Shown in pieces: positions 29,082 through 36,603 of a stretch of DNA of 38,389 nucleotides. Under the pieces are notes generated by a model that was given only the letters and a program-made list of their open reading frames with translations, did no database searches and was not told where the DNA came from. Position numbers and translations under genes: made by a program. This DNA is from Pseudomonadota bacterium (GTDB lineage Bacteria > Pseudomonadota > Alphaproteobacteria > Rhizobiales > Xanthobacteraceae): the NCBI GenBank assembly GCA_018240595.1, contig JAFEFL010000060.1:1-38389 (forward strand), written 5' to 3'. Position 1 is the stretch's first letter. Each line of letters begins with the position of its first letter.

Positions 29082-30838
29082 CGCACCACCTTGTCGCTGG
29101 CCAGGATCAACTGGTCGGCGTTGGGCAGGTCGAAGCGCGGCTGCATGTCGAGCAGCGGACCGATGCGCGAAATCACCTTGGCCGCCGTCGGCGCTGCGTT
29201 CCAGCCGGCGGTGGCAAAGCCATAGGTTTCCTTGGTCGGATGCGGCTCGTCGAGCATGATCAGCAGCAGATATTTCGGTTTGTCGGCCGGCATGACAGCC
29301 ATGAAATCGGTCAACAGTTTGTTCTTGGCGTAGCGGCCGTTGATGACCTTTTCCGCCGTGCCGGTCTTGCCGCCGATGTAATAGCCGGGGACGTTGGCCT
29401 TGGTGCCGGTACCCTTTTCCGAATTGAGGCGCATCAGATAGCGCATCTTGAGCGAGGTCTCGGGCTTCAGGACCTGCGTCGCCAGCGCGCGCGCTTCTTC
29501 GGGCGTCCGCTTCAGGAAGGTCGGCGGAATGAGCAGGCCGCCATTCATGACCGCGCCGACGCCCATCAGCGCCTGCAGCGGCGCGACCGACAGGCCGTGG
29601 CCGAAAGCGATGGTCACGGTGTTCAGTTCGCCCCAGCGCTTCGGCACGATCGGCTCGGCGCTTTCCGGAATCTCGGTACGCAGCCGGTCGAGCTGACCCA
29701 TCTTCTTGAGGAAGGCTCGGTGATATTCCGGGCCAAGCGACAGCGCCATGCGCGCCGCGCCGATGTTCGACGAATAGGTGAAGATCTCCGGCACGCTGAG
29801 CATGCGATTCAGCGGGTGATCGTCATGGATGGTGAAGCGGCCATAGCGCAAGGTCTGTCGGCCGTCGAACTGCGAGTTGAGGTTGACCCTGCCGGAGTCG
29901 AGACCCATCGCCAGGGTGAAGATCTTGAAGGTCGAGCCCATCTCGAACACGCCGGTGGTCAGGCGGTTGATGCGGGTCGGATCGTTGGCCTCGCGCGGAT
30001 TGTTCGGGTCGTAGTCCGGCTCCGACACCATGGCGACGACTTCGCCGGTGTTGACGTTGAGCACGATGCCGGCGGCGGCCTTGGTCTGGAATTTCTCGCG
30101 TGCCTTGACCAGTTCGTCGCGCAGCGCGAACTGCACGCGCAGATCCAGCGCGAGTTCGACCGGGCGCTGCAGGCGATCGGTGGCAAGGCCGGCCATATGC
30201 AGGGCCGCGAGCCCCTGCCCGTCGAGCCACTTCTCCATGCCGGCAATGCCCTGGTTGTCGACATTGACGTGACCGATCTCGTGCGAGACCACCGGGCCGT
30301 TGGGATAGATGCGCTTGTTCTCGGTCAGGAAGCCGATGCCGGGCAGACCGAGGCGGTAGATTTCCTTCTGCTGCTTCGGCGTGATCTCGCGCTTGAGCCA
30401 GACGAAGCCGCGGTTCGACGACAGGCGCTCGCGCAGTTCCTTGGCGTCGAGATCGGGCAAGGTCGCCGTCAACAGTTCGACCGCTTCGTCGACGTCGATC
30501 AGCTTGCGCGGCTCGGCAAAAAGCGACGGCGTCTTCACGTCGGTGGCGATGATCGAGCCGCGGCGATCGATGATGTCGGGGCGCGCCGTGGCGACGGCGT
30601 CCTGGGTGACGCTGCGGCGGCCGCTATGGCCGTCGCTGATGATCGCGAACATCACGAGGCGGCCGGCGATGACGCCGTAAAGGCCGATGAAGACGACCAT
30701 GGCCAGCAACAGGCGCGCCTTGGCCTTGACGTCGCGGTTGACGTTGGCGCCGTACAGCATTGTGCGCAAAAGGCGCTGCCAGCGGCCCTCGCCGCGTTTT
30801 GCCGTTGTGCCGCCCGCTCCGCTATCGACCGCGCTCAT
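29078..30838 (-). CDS. ftsI: Septal D,D-transpeptidase FtsI (PBP3)
   Basis: This 586-residue class B penicillin-binding protein cross-links septal peptidoglycan with FtsW. There is a short cytoplasmic N-terminus, one transmembrane anchor (about 40-67), a pedestal domain with IIDRRGSIIATD, and the transpeptidase domain. The active-site motifs are SxxK with Ser302 and Lys305 (GSTFK), SSN at 356-358 and KTG at 491-493. The ATG at 30838 overlaps the ftsL stop by four bases. The frame is open upstream to 31066, but that part only mirrors ftsL in another frame. Confidence 0.96.
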   Translation of the reverse strand: MSAVDSGAGGTTAKRGEGRWQRLLRTMLYGANVNRDVKAKARLLLAMVVFIGLYGVIAGRLVMFAIISDGHSGRRSVTQDAVATARPDIIDRRGSIIATDVKTPSLFAEPRKLIDVDEAVELLTATLPDLDAKELRERLSSNRGFVWLKREITPKQQKEIYRLGLPGIGFLTENKRIYPNGPVVSHEIGHVNVDNQGIAGMEKWLDGQGLAALHMAGLATDRLQRPVELALDLRVQFALRDELVKAREKFQTKAAAGIVLNVNTGEVVAMVSEPDYDPNNPREANDPTRINRLTTGVFEMGSTFKIFTLAMGLDSGRVNLNSQFDGRQTLRYGRFTIHDDHPLNRMLSVPEIFTYSSNIGAARMALSLGPEYHRAFLKKMGQLDRLRTEIPESAEPIVPKRWGELNTVTIAFGHGLSVAPLQALMGVGAVMNGGLLIPPTFLKRTPEEARALATQVLKPETSLKMRYLMRLNSEKGTGTKANVPGYYIGGKTGTAEKVINGRYAKNKLLTDFMAVMPADKPKYLLLIMLDEPHPTKETYGFATAGWNAAPTAAKVISRIGPLLDMQPRFDLPNADQLILASDKVVR

Positions 30839-31227
30839 CGACCCACTCCGCGATTGCCGATGCTGCCGGTCGTGTCGGGCCGCGCATTCGCCGCCTTCTG
30901 GCCGGGCGTGATCATGGAAGCGATCGGATCCTCCTGCGGCGGCACTTCCGGCGGGCGCGGCGGCAGGTTGTCGAAGGTGTCGAACTGGTTGGTCTGCATC
31001 GGCTGCAACTTCAAATGACGCTCCGCCAGCCCCTGAATTCGCGCCGGCGTCTGCAGCCGCGCCCACTCGGCGCGCAGATTGGCGACGACGTCGTGTTCGT
31101 GCCGCAGCTCATTACGCAGCTTGGCGACACGCTCGGCCTGTAGCGTGGAATCGAACTTGATCTTGTAGACATAGGTCGCAGCCGAGATCAGCGTGGCGAT
31201 CACCAGGATATGGATGAGGCGCATCAT
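30835..31227 (-). CDS. ftsL: Cell division protein FtsL
   Basis: This 130-residue bitopic protein pairs with FtsB and FtsQ. It has one N-terminal transmembrane segment (about 4-22) and then a coiled-coil helix (about 28-75, LQAERVAKLRNELRHEHDVV and onward) with the AEWARLQTPARIQGLAERHL motif. The C-terminal third is Pro-rich and probably unstructured, an alphaproteobacterial addition. The ATG at 31227 lies one base after the rsmH stop, with GAGGGG a few bases upstream. Identification rests on topology, motif and position between rsmH and ftsI. Confidence 0.92.
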   Translation of the reverse strand: MMRLIHILVIATLISAATYVYKIKFDSTLQAERVAKLRNELRHEHDVVANLRAEWARLQTPARIQGLAERHLKLQPMQTNQFDTFDNLPPRPPEVPPQEDPIASMITPGQKAANARPDTTGSIGNRGVGR

Positions 31228-31228
31228 G

Positions 31229-32251
31229 TCAGCTGCCCCTCATCACGTCGTCGATCGACGGCAGCGGCGGCAGGAGGTCATCGAGATCACCGGTGAGCGC
31301 CGGCGCCGCGGTGCGTTCGGCGGCGCGCAGCTTGGCGGACCTGGCACGCGGATTTCGCGCCACCTCATCAGCATCGGCGACGACCGGCTTCTTCGTCAGC
31401 GTCACGAAGCGCGCTTCATTGCGTGCGACATCGGGCATATGGCGCGAGCCGGCGCGGGTCTCGGCGCGCGAGGCCAGATACGACTTGACGATGCGGTCTT
31501 CGAGCGAATGGAACGACACCACGGCGAGACGCCCGCCGGGCTTGAGAACGCGTTCGGCGGCGAGCAGCGCCGTAGCCAGTTCGCCGAGCTCGTCATTGAC
31601 GAAAATGCGCAGCGCCTGGAACGTACGGGTGGCCGGATGAATTTCGTTCGGCTTGGCGCGCACCGCGCTGGCGACGATGGCGGCGAGCCGCGCCGTGGTC
31701 TGGATCGGCGCCTCAGTGCGCGCCTTGACGATGGCGCGGGCTACGCTCCGCGAATGCCGCTCCTCGCCGAGGCGGTAGATGATGTCGGCGAGGTTGCGCT
31801 CGCTCGCCGCGGCGACGACGTCGGCGGCGCTCGGACCGTCGCCGCCCATGCGCATGTCGAGCGGACCGTCGAAGCGGAAGGAGAAGCCGCGCTCGGGCTG
31901 GTCGAGTTGCATCGACGACACGCCGATGTCGAGGACGATGCCGTCGACTTCCGAGGCACCGCAGTCGCGGGCGACGCCGTCGAGATTTGAGAAGCGGTCC
32001 TCGACCAAAGTGAGCCTGCCGCCGGACGCCTCGACCAGGTCGGCACCACGCGCCACCGCGCTTTGGTCGCGGTCGATGCCGATCACACGCGCGCCGGGCG
32101 CCGCGTCAAGGATCAGCCGGGTGTAGCCGCCGGCACCGAAGGTGCCGTCAATGTAATTGCCGCCGTTGCGGACATTAAGGAACTCGACCGCCTGATGTCC
32201 CAGCACCGCGATATGCGGCGTGGCGATTCCGGAATCGTCGCGCAGCGCCAT
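31229..32251 (-). CDS. rsmH: 16S rRNA (cytosine-1402-N4) methyltransferase
   Basis: This 340-residue enzyme (formerly MraW) methylates C1402 in 16S r[16 protein letters not shown] leads into [16 protein letters not shown], the SAM-binding motif. [21 protein letters not shown] is diagnostic, followed by NELGEL and [13 protein letters not shown]. Two adjacent ATG codons exist (32254 and 32251); the second has GAGG at the better spacing. The frame is open to 32404, but that part is not RsmH-like. It is the first gene of the dcw run. No mraZ lies upstream; a divergent amidase gene takes that place. Confidence 0.96.
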   Translation of the reverse strand: MALRDDSGIATPHIAVLGHQAVEFLNVRNGGNYIDGTFGAGGYTRLILDAAPGARVIGIDRDQSAVARGADLVEASGGRLTLVEDRFSNLDGVARDCGASEVDGIVLDIGVSSMQLDQPERGFSFRFDGPLDMRMGGDGPSAADVVAAASERNLADIIYRLGEERHSRSVARAIVKARTEAPIQTTARLAAIVASAVRAKPNEIHPATRTFQALRIFVNDELGELATALLAAERVLKPGGRLAVVSFHSLEDRIVKSYLASRAETRAGSRHMPDVARNEARFVTLTKKPVVADADEVARNPRARSAKLRAAERTAAPALTGDLDDLLPPLPSIDDVMRGS

Positions 32252-32254
32252 CAT

Positions 32255-32608
32255 GCCTCGTGCCAGTCCCCGCGAATTGTTCCGGCCTCGCCCGGTCCGG
32301 GTTCCACGCGATTCGCCGCCAGCGTGCCGCCGGGCCCGGCGATTGTTCGGAACCTCATCGCAGCAGGCTTTGGCCTTTCTGAATGAGATTACGGCGGCGA
32401 TCATGGGCGATTAGCGGCATTAATGGACGGAATTGCCCCGGCGCCGCTCGCGAAGGCGCCGAAGCAGCGCGAGCACGCCATTAAGCCACTCTTAAACTTA
32501 AGGATTTGTTTCGATTCCGCGGCCAAAACGAGGCGCGGGTTGATTTCCGCGCAGGCGAGGGCAAATAGAACCCGCTTCACTCCTGTCGAACTGGACTTAT
32601 CCCCGGCC
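32255..32608. promoter_or_regulatory. Divergent rsmH / amidase control region
   Basis: This stretch of about 354 bases separates the start of the dcw cluster from the amidase gene and holds no gene I can support. It contains a CtrA-type box (see the separate entry), a third TTAA two bases after it, and two GANTC sites (GATTC at 32311-32315 and 32513-32517), the recognition sequence of the cell-cycle methyltransferase CcrM. There is no TGGG repeat cluster of the MraZ type on the minus strand (no CCCA on the plus strand in this stretch). Confidence 0.5.
32481..32496 (+). promoter_or_regulatory. Candidate CtrA-binding box
   Basis: The sequence is TTAA (32481-32484), seven bases, TTAA (32492-32495), then A. 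The consensus for the alphaproteobacterial cell-cycle regulator CtrA is TTAA-N7-TTAAC, so eight of nine fixed bases match at the exact spacing. It sits 230 bases upstream of rsmH and 113 bases upstream of the amidase start, in otherwise G+C-rich DNA where TTAA is rare. Occupancy by CtrA is inference. Confidence 0.55.
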
Positions 32609-33382
32609 ATGGCCGCCTTTCAGCCGGATTCCTTCGTCGTTGCCGACGTCGTACCCTCCCCGAATTGGGACGAACGCGCCGGCGAGCGCCGACCCGATCT
32701 CATCCTCCTGCACTACACCGGCATGCGGACCGGTGAAGCCGCGCTCGAGAGGCTGACTTCGGCCGAATCCAAGGTGTCCGCGCATTACGTGGTGTTCGAG
32801 GACGGCCGCATCGTTCAATGCGTGCCCGAGACCAAGCGCGCCTGGCACGCCGGGGTCTCGTCCTGGGCGGGGGAGACGGACATCAATTCGTGCTCGATCG
32901 GCATCGAGATCGTGAACCCCGGTCATGAATTCGGCTATGCCGACTTCCCGCTCCGCCAGACCGCCGCGGTGATCTCATTGTGCAAGTCGATCCTGACGCG
33001 GCGCGGCCCGATCAGTCCGGACCGGGTGCTGGCGCACTCGGACGTCGCGCCATCCCGCAAGCAGGATCCCGGCGAGAAATTTCCGTGGGAACTGCTCAGC
33101 GATTCCGGCGTCGGCCACTGGGTGCGCCCGGCACCGGCCAACATGGACGGTGTCAAGCTGCATCCCGGCGACCGCAGCGACGGCGTGGCGCGTCTACAGC
33201 GCATGCTCGCCGCGTATGGCTACGGCGTCGAGGAGACCGGCCAGTACGACGACACGACGCGCGACGTCGTCATTGCCTTCCAGCGCCACTTCCGCCCGGC
33301 GCGCGTCGACGGCATTGCCGATCCGTCGACGCAGATGACCTTGCGCGCGCTGGTCGATACGCGGCCGGCGCCGCTTGGCTGA
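32609..33382 (+). CDS. N-acetylmuramoyl-L-alanine amidase with peptidoglycan-binding domain
   Basis: This 257-residue zinc amidase cuts the bond between MurNAc and the stem peptide. The Amidase_2 (AmpD/AmiD-like) domain has His35 in LLHYTG, SAHYVVFEDGRIVQCV, HAGVSSWAG, IGIEIVNPG, and His143 and Asp153 in AHSDVAPSRKQDPG. These fit the His, His, Asp zinc set. A C-terminal PG_binding_1 domain (about 185-250) follows. There is no signal peptide, so it may act on cytoplasmic recycled anhydro-muropeptides or use another export route. The ATG at 32609 lacks an obvious ribosome binding site. It is divergent from rsmH and may share its control region. Confidence 0.92.
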   Translation: MAAFQPDSFVVADVVPSPNWDERAGERRPDLILLHYTGMRTGEAALERLTSAESKVSAHYVVFEDGRIVQCVPETKRAWHAGVSSWAGETDINSCSIGIEIVNPGHEFGYADFPLRQTAAVISLCKSILTRRGPISPDRVLAHSDVAPSRKQDPGEKFPWELLSDSGVGHWVRPAPANMDGVKLHPGDRSDGVARLQRMLAAYGYGVEETGQYDDTTRDVVIAFQRHFRPARVDGIADPSTQMTLRALVDTRPAPLG

Positions 33383-33386
33383 TCGC

Positions 33387-33758
33387 CTACTTCCCGCAGT
33401 AGGCTTCCAGCCGGTAGCCATCCGGATCGATGACGAAGGCGGCATAGTAATCGTCGCCGTAGTCCTTGCGCAGGCCGGGCTTGCCGTTGTCCGTGCCGCC
33501 GGCCTTCAGACCCGCGGCGTGGAAAGCATCGACGGCCTCGCGGCTCGGCGCGCTAAAGCAGAAATGCAGTCCCGACTCCATATCCGCCGGAACAGGATGC
33601 TTCGACGGGCTGATCCATAAGCCGATCGCCTCGCGGCCGTAACCGAGCATGTCTTCGCGCTGATACTTCAGCATCACGCCGAGCGGCGCCAGCGCTGCGT
33701 CGTAGAAGCTTCGCGTGCGCGCGAGATCACGCACACCGATCGAGATATGGTCGAACAT
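33387..33758 (-). CDS. VOC-superfamily (glyoxalase-like) protein
   Basis: This 123-residue single-domain protein begins FDHISIGVRDLARTRSFYDAAL and shows the paired beta-alpha-beta-beta-beta modules of the vicinal oxygen chelate fold. Candidate metal ligands are His4, His65 (GLHFCFSA) and Glu118 (GYRLEAY). The substrate cannot be told from sequence. The ATG at 33758 is convincing. The stop lies four bases from the convergent amidase stop. The next gene upstream on the same strand ends 18 bases away, so the two probably form one transcript. Confidence 0.9.
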   Translation of the reverse strand: MFDHISIGVRDLARTRSFYDAALAPLGVMLKYQREDMLGYGREAIGLWISPSKHPVPADMESGLHFCFSAPSREAVDAFHAAGLKAGGTDNGKPGLRKDYGDDYYAAFVIDPDGYRLEAYCGK

Positions 33759-33776
33759 GTCATCGTCTCCCCTGCA

Positions 33777-34268
33777 TTACACGCGCGTGGCGCGGAAATC
33801 GGCTTGCAAGAACCAGGTGGCGCCGCCGTCGGCCGACCGTTCGCCGCGCCAACGGAACGAGTCCGGCGTGATGTCGGTGAAACGCCAGCGGATGTGAACG
33901 CCGTCAGCTTCGCCGAGTTGCACGATATCGGCGCCATGCGCACGTCCGATCTGCCGGGTGTAGAGCTGCTTCAGCGGATCGCTCCAGTGAATGTGCCAGG
34001 CGTCGAGACCCGGATCGTAAACCCGCAAAGTCGAACCGTAGAAAATGCCGGGCAGGATCCAGACGTCCTGAATGGCGCGGCCGTCGAGCACCCAGGCGAA
34101 ATGAATTTCGCCCTGCCCGCTATGCTGCGAGCCGTCGTCCTTGTTGACAGTCGCCTCGAATGTCCAGTCGCCGATGAATTGGCCGTACAGGGCGAGCTTA
34201 GCAACGCGGTCCGCCGCCGGGCCGGCCGACGTCAGGGTTTCGATGAATCGAGAGGTTTGCAAGGCCAT
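33777..34268 (-). CDS. Uncharacterised beta-rich protein (DUF1579/lipocalin-like)
   Basis: This 163-residue cytoplasmic protein has no signal peptide. After a short helix (about 8-30) comes GDWTFEATV, then alternating strands rich in Trp (AWVLDGRAIQDVWILPG, YDPGLDAWHIHWSDP, IRWRFTDITPDSFRWRGERS). This pattern suggests a small beta-barrel like the lipocalin/DUF1579 type. That is a guess from pattern. The ATG at 34268 was chosen because the frame upstream overlaps the divergent AraC gene. It is probably cotranscribed with the VOC gene and may be controlled by the AraC regulator, whose start is 78 bases away on the other strand. Confidence 0.75.
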   Translation of the reverse strand: MALQTSRFIETLTSAGPAADRVAKLALYGQFIGDWTFEATVNKDDGSQHSGQGEIHFAWVLDGRAIQDVWILPGIFYGSTLRVYDPGLDAWHIHWSDPLKQLYTRQIGRAHGADIVQLGEADGVHIRWRFTDITPDSFRWRGERSADGGATWFLQADFRATRV

Positions 34269-34311
34269 CGTGTTGCTCCGTCTTTCGCCGGCAGAGCTAA
34301 CGGCTCGCGCT

Positions 34312-34340
34312 TTGTCGCGCTTGGGAAAAATTGCTATTCT
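34312..34340 (+). promoter_or_regulatory. Candidate promoter of the AraC gene
   Basis: TTGTCG (34312-34317) and TATTCT (34335-34340) are separated by exactly 17 bases and resemble sigma-70 -35 and -10 elements. The predicted start of transcription, six to eight bases past the -10, falls on or next to the ATG at 34347. The mRNA would thus be leaderless or nearly so. Confidence 0.45.
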
Positions 34341-34346
34341 GCAGGC

Positions 34347-35168
34347 ATGGCCGTCACCACCACCATCGTCGCCGAAGGTCCGGGCTGGCAGGTCCGCGAC
34401 GTGACCTGCGACAGCGGGCCGCGCGACAGGGCGTTCGAGGAGCAGCACCGCGACGTCTCGATCGCCATCGTGACGCGCGGCTCGTTCCAGTATCGCACGC
34501 GCTCTGGATCGGCGGTGTTGGTGCCGGGCTCGCTGCTGCTCGGCAATGCCGGCGCCTGTTTCGAGTGCGGCCACGAGCACGCGCCGGGCGACCGCTGCCT
34601 CGCCTTTCACATCGCGCCGCAATGCTTCGAGGACACCGTCGCCGCGGCCGGCGGTGCGACGATGAATTTCGACCGGCCAAGCCTGCCGCCTTTACCGCAG
34701 CTCACGCCGATCCTCGCGGCCGCCGAAAGCGCGCGCGATGCCGGCGACAGCGGCGTCTTCGAGGAGATCGTGCTGCGCCTGTGCGGCGCCGTCGCCGCGC
34801 TGCTGACGCCGGCGCGTGTGCGTCCGGTGCCGAGCGTGCGTGATGTGCGCCGCGTCACGCTGGCGGCGCGCCGAATCGAAGCAGACGCCGACAGCAAACT
34901 CAGCATCGCCGCGCTGGCGAGCGAGGCGGCGATGAGCCCGTATCATTTCCTGCGCACGTTCCGTCGGATCGTCGGCCTGACGCCGCATCAATACATCCTG
35001 CGCACAAGGCTCAATCGCGCCGCGCTTAGGCTGCGCGCCGCCGACGAGCCGGTGGCGTCGATCGCCTTTGACGCCGGCTTCAACGATCTGTCGACCTTCA
35101 ACCGCCGCTTCCGTCGCCTGATCGGCGTAACGCCGAGCGACTATCGCAGCGGCAGCCGCACCGTTTAA
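34347..35168 (+). CDS. AraC-family transcriptional regulator
   Basis: This 273-residue regulator has an N-terminal sensing domain with a cupin-like strand pattern (about 1-110) and a C-terminal pair of helix-turn-helix motifs (about 183-268). The latter carry LSIAALASEAAMSPYHFLRTF and the signature around FDAGFNDLSTFNRRFRRLIGVTPSDYR. The sensing domain has a cluster of Cys and His: Cys71, Cys74, His76, His78, Cys84, His88, Cys93, in which GDRC is central. This suggests metal or thiol sensing. It is divergent from the beta-rich protein gene, a likely target, and its stop overlaps the LysR gene stop on the other strand by four bases. Confidence 0.92.
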   Translation: MAVTTTIVAEGPGWQVRDVTCDSGPRDRAFEEQHRDVSIAIVTRGSFQYRTRSGSAVLVPGSLLLGNAGACFECGHEHAPGDRCLAFHIAPQCFEDTVAAAGGATMNFDRPSLPPLPQLTPILAAAESARDAGDSGVFEEIVLRLCGAVAALLTPARVRPVPSVRDVRRVTLAARRIEADADSKLSIAALASEAAMSPYHFLRTFRRIVGLTPHQYILRTRLNRAALRLRAADEPVASIAFDAGFNDLSTFNRRFRRLIGVTPSDYRSGSRTV

Positions 35169-36094
35169 GGTCGCACCGGCGCGTCCGCCCTTTTGGCGAT
35201 GCGCCAGGGCGCGTGGCCGAACCGCTCGCGCAGGAATTCGATGAACACGGCGACGCGCGGCAGCCGGTTGCGCCCGGTCGGATAGATCGCGGCCAGCGGA
35301 AACGGCTCGACGTGGTGGATCGAAGTGAGCAGCGGCACCAGTTCGCCCTTCTGCAACGGATCACCGACGATGACATCGGACAGGCGGATGATGCCGGCGC
35401 CTTCGATCGCCATGCGCAGCGCCGCCTCGGCGCTGTCGGTGGTGACGCGCGGCCGCACCTCGACCACGTCGATGCCGGCGCGCGTCTTGAACGGCCAGCG
35501 GTTGAGACCCGGTCCGGCAACCACGATGCAATCATGCGCCTTCAGGTCTGAGGTCGCCTGCGGTGTGCCGCGCTTGGCCAGGTAAGACGGCGCGGCGCAG
35601 ATCACGCGTTCGAGGTCGACCAGCTTGCGCTGGATGAACGGACCTTCCGGAATGTGCCCGGACCGCACGGCGATGTCGGTCTGCTCTTCGATGAGATCGA
35701 CCAGCCGGTCGGTAATCGACAGTTCGATGTCGATTTCCGGATAGCGGGCGAGGAATTCCGGCAGCGCCCGGGTGAGTTGATGCAGGCCGAAGGCGGTGCC
35801 GGCATTGATGCGCAATTTGCCGCGCGGTGCGCCGCGAACCCGCGCCACCTCGGCCTCGGCCTCCTCGATATCGGCGACGATCTGTCGGGCGCGCGCCAGG
35901 AAAGTCTCGCCTTCGGGCGTCAGCGCGAGTCGCCGCGTACTGCGTTCCAGGAGCCTCACACCGAGACGGTCCTCAAGGCGCGAAACGAGCTTCGATACGG
36001 CCGAGGGGGTGATCCCTAAATCATTGGCTGCTTGGGAGAAATTCCCGCGGTCCATGACCCGGACAAAGACCCGGAGGTCGGATGTGGCGTCCAT
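35165..36094 (-). CDS. LysR-family transcriptional regulator
   Basis: This 309-residue regulator has the N-terminal winged helix-turn-helix (about 1-60) with the NFSQAANDLGITPSAVSKLVSRLE core, a linker helix, and a type 2 periplasmic-binding-like effector domain (about 90-295). The sequence after the helix-turn-helix (RLLERSTRRLALTPEGETFLARAR) is typical of the large CrgA/DmlR-like subgroup. The effector is unknown. The start ATG at 36094 fits. It is convergent with the AraC gene and divergent from the 59-residue gene, with 123 A+T-rich bases between, where its operator is expected. Confidence 0.93.
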   Translation of the reverse strand: MDATSDLRVFVRVMDRGNFSQAANDLGITPSAVSKLVSRLEDRLGVRLLERSTRRLALTPEGETFLARARQIVADIEEAEAEVARVRGAPRGKLRINAGTAFGLHQLTRALPEFLARYPEIDIELSITDRLVDLIEEQTDIAVRSGHIPEGPFIQRKLVDLERVICAAPSYLAKRGTPQATSDLKAHDCIVVAGPGLNRWPFKTRAGIDVVEVRPRVTTDSAEAALRMAIEGAGIIRLSDVIVGDPLQKGELVPLLTSIHHVEPFPLAAIYPTGRNRLPRVAVFIEFLRERFGHAPWRIAKRADAPVRP

Positions 36095-36217
36095 ACCTAT
36101 TCCATTCGTTCACAGATGTATGTCCATCTTAGCGGATTATAATTCCAATGAAAGATAATACTATGCAGTCATCGCATGGGGAACGACCACCAGCCCCCCA
36201 GGCGATGGGAGATTGAG
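36095..36217. promoter_or_regulatory. A+T-rich divergent region at the LysR gene
   Basis: This region is strikingly A+T-rich relative to the window. It contains the palindrome ATTATAAT (36136-36143), which reads TATAAT on both strands and may serve as a -10 element for either gene. No good -35 element is seen at the right distance. LysR regulators usually bind T-N11-A motifs near their own start, so this is the expected operator. The precise site is not assigned. Confidence 0.4.
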
Positions 36218-36397
36218 ATGAAGTCCACCCGCATTCCGGCCAACGCTTCCGCCGCGGACATCAACCGCGTGGTTGCCGCCGCTCGCGCCGCCCGCGCGCA
36301 AGCGATCCGCGCCGCCGCCATCGAATTCAATGCCGCCGTGAAGCGCTACTTCGCCGGCTTTCACCGCCCGGCGCCGCGCAAAAGCGCAGCCGCCTGA
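36218..36397 (+). CDS. 59-residue Ala/Arg-rich small protein
   Basis: This is a small basic protein of 59 residues. Residues 11-48 (SAADINRVVAAARAARAQAI and onward) form one long amphipathic helix with Arg on one face and Ala on the other, containing FNAAVKRYFAGF, followed by a basic PAPRKSAAA tail. The ATG at 36218 follows GGGAGA at a fair distance. An in-frame ATG at 36176 is less likely. A strong intrinsic terminator follows. Small proteins with such helices occur in alphaproteobacteria, and no function is known to me. It may bind membrane or RNA, which is inference. Confidence 0.65.
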   Translation: MKSTRIPANASAADINRVVAAARAARAQAIRAAAIEFNAAVKRYFAGFHRPAPRKSAAA

Positions 36398-36491
36398 CCG
36401 AATTCTCGAAGGCCGAACCTCCTTTCGAGATGTCTGAGCTAGCGCGCCGCACCCTCCAGTAGGCGCGTTTGACTTGCCTCCCAAGGCACCC

Positions 36492-36530
36492 CCCGGACCG
36501 GTCTCCCCTCGACCGGTCCGGGATTTTTTT
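36492..36530 (+). terminator. Strong intrinsic terminator
   Basis: CCCGGACCGGTC (36492-36503) pairs perfectly with GACCGGTCCGGG (36511-36522) through a seven-base loop, followed directly by A and seven T. This is a textbook rho-independent terminator on the plus strand. It ends the transcript of the 59-residue gene and isolates the rnpB promoter. Confidence 0.92.
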
Positions 36531-36566
36531 GCCTAACCCTTGGCGCGACCTGTGCCGGTCTCTGCC

Positions 36567-36595
36567 TTGACGGCGGCCCCCCGCATCTCCATTCC
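36567..36595 (+). promoter_or_regulatory. Candidate rnpB promoter
   Basis: TTGACG (36567-36572) is a good -35 element. At 17 bases spacing lies CATTCC (36590-36595), a weak -10. The predicted start of transcription, around 36602-36604, coincides with the expected 5' end of RNase P RNA. Confidence 0.5.
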
Positions 36596-36603
36596 TTGAC
36601 GTG

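Noticed and set aside
29240..31018. A 592-codon plus-strand open frame opposite ftsI
   Set aside because: Antisense shadow of a well-supported gene, without any recognisable protein feature.
30839..31066. A 76-residue N-terminal extension of ftsI
   Set aside because: It is the ftsL coding DNA in another frame; the normal FtsI start is at 30838.
33747..34346. An in-frame upstream extension of the AraC gene
   Set aside because: It runs antisense over the beta-rich protein gene and is not AraC-like; a promoter lies directly before ATG 34347.
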